From NCBI GenBank assembly GCA_003667245.1, contig RCNN01000042.1, positions 60,830 through 124,829 of the forward strand: 64,000 bases of DNA, written 5' to 3'. This document shows, one piece after another, positions 61,979 through 64,000 of this stretch; position 1 is the first letter of the stretch; every line of letters starts with the position of its first letter. The DNA is from Heterostelium multicystogenum. Taxonomy: Eukaryota > Evosea > Eumycetozoa > Acytosteliales > Acytosteliaceae. The notes under the pieces were generated by a model that saw only the letters and a list, made by a program, of their open reading frames with translations, did not search any database and had not been told where the DNA came from. The translations under genes were made by a program, and so were the position numbers.

Positions 61979-63517
61979 CAGTTCTTCAATGTCGATTGCA
62001 ACTTCAAGAGTGTATTCCACACGTTCTTCATTGACAACAGCAACTACATCAGAGACATTGAGTCATTGAAGGCAAAGGCAATCCTCTCACTTCGCGCTCG
62101 TCGCTTTGGCAAGACATTGTTCCTTGACATGTTCCACCAGTACTACGACAATAACAACAGAGACCAATTCACTAAATTGTTAGGCAGGCTTGACATTAGC
62201 AAGAACCCAACCGATTTTAGGAACAAGTTCATGGTACTTCATTCTAACTTCTCTGGTTTGAAAACCAACTCCACCTTTGAGGTATTACACACAAAATGAA
62301 ACAAGGCTAGCATCATTTCTGACTAAAAATCAAACAGGTATTTGAGACAGACTTCAACAACAAGGTCAATCGTTCTGTCAAGCGTTTCTTTGAGGACTAC
62401 CAGGATCTTCACATATACAAGAGGACAGAAGAGAGGATCCAGATCGAGGTTTTAGCCAACAACTATTTGGAGAGCTTCGATTCTTTGAAGAGAGCAGTCT
62501 ACAACTCTGGTCACACTCTCTACGTTCTCATCGACGAATATGATGTCAGTCTCAACAATGCAAATCGTGTCAACCAATCTCTAACATTCAACAATGACGC
62601 AGATTGAGAGCAGCTTCAAAGAGTTCTTCAGTCGACTCAAGTCAGAATGCGACAAGACCAACACTATCGCATTCATCACTGGTGTCATACCTATCCGAGT
62701 TCACATCTGGATTCAACATCACAACTGACTTGACTCTTGAGCATCCGCTTGGTCGCGACATTGTCAACTAGGTATTCATCTCTTAGGATCCAATTGGACT
62801 TCTCCAGGAGATATCAGATCCCAACACCTACACTGGTGCACTGACATTTCTCGACAAAGGAACGCATCTTTGCATTCCAAATCAGTCGGCCAGGAAGGAG
62901 TACCTCTCTGAGCTCAAAGACTCTTCAACTGGAAGTCATTCGACATTGGGGAGCTCAGATCAGCAATAGTACAATTCAAAGGAGGACGACTTCAATCCAC
63001 TCTGTGAAATCATTCTTGGACAACTGTCAAGCAACAATGTCGTTCATCACGATGAGAACAACTTGTCTGAATGTTTCAACTCAAGCATTCGCATATTCAT
63101 TTGGAAGCTGTACGGCATTCAACAAGAGTTCAAAGTAGTCAAGATGAAAGAAGAGAACAGAACAAACGATATCTTTGTCTCCAAGTGCCACGATGATAAG
63201 TGATTTGTGTGCTTATGAATAGAATGACGACGTATCGATCTCAGACAACAGACAAACAGAGGATTCACTTTATGATGTTCAAGAATATCAAGATCGGAAT
63301 GTTTTCGTGATCTCCAATGGAATGGGATGTTATGTGTCTCACATAAGCATCGATTTCGTCGGAAGAAGAGGCATTTCTTCTCAAACTCAAATTCTCGCTC
63401 ACAGATTATCGATATTTACTCACAGTGGATAGATGTCTTCAGAATTGTATTCAACAAGCTGTTGGCTACGCAGTTGCACTCGGCAAGAAGTATCCAAGCT
63501 TTGAAATGACTAGTTAG
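61979..63517 (+). pseudogene. Decayed AAA-ATPase-like / PD-(D/E)XK nuclease-like gene (DUF1703 type)
   Basis: Family known from bacteria and a few protists: an AAA-ATPase-like domain (PF09820) followed by a PD-(D/E)XK-type domain (PF08011). Visible in order: FIDNSNYIRDIES, Walker A-like LRARRFGKTLFLDMF, an intron at about 62281-62338, the Walker B-like VLIDEYDVSL, AFITGVIPI, then FTSGFNITTDLTLEHPLG, GALTFLDKGTHLCIPNQSAR and, near the end, AVGYAVALGKKYPSFEM. Frames change near 62607, about 62695, about 62760-62800, about 62925-62990 and about 63200-63370. No start codon is found. Codons end mostly in C or G. Probably a pseudogene, though sequence error contributes elsewhere in the window. Confidence 0.7.
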
Positions 63518-63900
63518 GGGATGATTCGTGTTGGATTTACAAGATTGATGATCAGTCAGCTCTAGGCTCTTTATGGTTCATCACTTTCAGATCAGCGGTC
63601 TTAATTCAGGATTCATGTGGACTCATTGATTGGTTTTTGCTCAGGTTCAATTAGTTTGGTGGAGGATGATTCTTGTTAGGATAGTTTTAGTTTGGTGGAA
63701 CTCAACTCAATTCAATGTAGTTACAGTTTATCAAGTATATGATGGAGGATTTAATACAGATTTCTCATAGCATGATTTGGATCAATGTCTTCATTAATGG
63801 ATAGATATGTCATTAGGTCAACAGGTGGTTTTAGGTTTAAATAAAGTGGATTGAGTTTAACTAAAAATACATATGTTATAAATTTCAACCCGCATGCGTA
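63518..63900. other. Subtelomeric spacer
   Basis: Non-coding, T/G-rich on the plus strand between the decayed gene and the terminal array. Repeated phrases such as TTTAGTTTGGTGGA (63685-63698) and the similar TTAGTTTGGTGGAGGATGAT (63649-63668) suggest short degenerate subtelomeric repeats. Confidence 0.5.
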
Positions 63901-63907
63901 CCTAGGG

Positions 63908-64000
63908 TAGAGGGTAGAGGGTAGAGGGTAGAGGGTAGAGGGTAGAGGGTAGAGGGTAGAGGGTAGAGGGTAGAGGGTAGAGGGTAGAGGGTAGAGGGTA
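63908..64000 (+). repeat. Telomere-like array, (TAGAGGG)13
   Basis: Thirteen perfect, uninterrupted TAGAGGG units (63908-63998), then TA, to the window edge. It is preceded by CCTAGGG, which could be a variant unit. The G-rich strand reads 5'->3' toward the right edge, the orientation of a telomere 3' end. Perfect homogeneity argues for telomerase-type maintenance rather than an old minisatellite. Confidence 0.85.

Noticed and set aside
1..64000. CRISPR arrays, operons and bacterial-type ribosome binding sites
   Set aside because: None seen and not expected; spliceosomal introns show this is eukaryotic nuclear DNA.
1..64000. Dictyostelid Class I small RNA motif (CCTTACAGCAA) and rRNA or tRNA genes
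   Set aside because: Read for on both strands by eye and not found; a covariance-model scan would be decisive.

Overview
The window reads as nuclear DNA of a social amoeba (Dictyostelia). It is AT-rich, with short GT..AG introns (about 50-260 bp, often starting GTATGT or GTAAGT), and many proteins carry poly-Gln, poly-Asn or acidic tracts. The gene content is typical of dictyostelids: a GefX-like kinase/RasGEF fusion, a copine, a stefin-type cystatin, and an ankyrin family with NRTEGC-type repeats. The right edge ends in 13 tandem TAGAGGG units whose G-rich strand runs outward, so the last several kb are probably subtelomeric. I cannot fix the species; a Cavenderia-, Heterostelium- or Polysphondylium-like genome is an inference.

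Layout. 0.5-13 kb: a ZGRF1-type helicase (-) diverges from an O-methyltransferase (+); then a small secreted protein, a taxilin, ArgJ (-) and an ankyrin-like repeat protein (-). 13.4-15.3 kb: a TKL kinase (-). 15.3-22.9 kb: a long stretch with no credible gene. 22.9-28.4 kb: a glutathione S-transferase with an in-frame stop, UTP18 (-), a cystatin, and a disrupted Mga2/Spt23-like gene (-). 28.4-31.6 kb: gene-poor. 31.6-37.5 kb: a stand-alone S53-peptidase propeptide protein, NAA20, MITD1 (-), and the Mediator pair MED22 (-)/MED4 (+) sharing one promoter region. 39-44.6 kb: the kinase-RasGEF fusion, a secreted Cys-rich protein, a copine. 44.7-54.8 kb: SHQ1 (-), UQCC1/CBP3 (+), mitochondrial aspartate aminotransferase (-), a membrane-anchored purple-acid-phosphatase-like protein (-), a membrane coiled-coil protein (-), and a TBC1D13 Rab-GAP (-). 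55-64 kb: a B-box/kelch-like gene between two diverged direct repeats, a gene built from tandemly duplicated phase-0 exons, a hairpin-rich block with mobile-element character, a decayed AAA-ATPase-like/PD-(D/E)XK gene, and the telomere-like array.

The genes are mostly unrelated housekeeping and signalling functions. Two local themes stand out: ribosome and snoRNP assembly (UTP18, SHQ1) and two Mediator subunits side by side.

Many well-conserved genes are interrupted by single-base frame breaks, about twenty in total and mostly in homopolymer runs. Because even mitochondrial AAT, NAA20 and UTP18 are hit, assembly error is likelier than mass gene death. I therefore annotate these as genes with disrupted frames and place each break.
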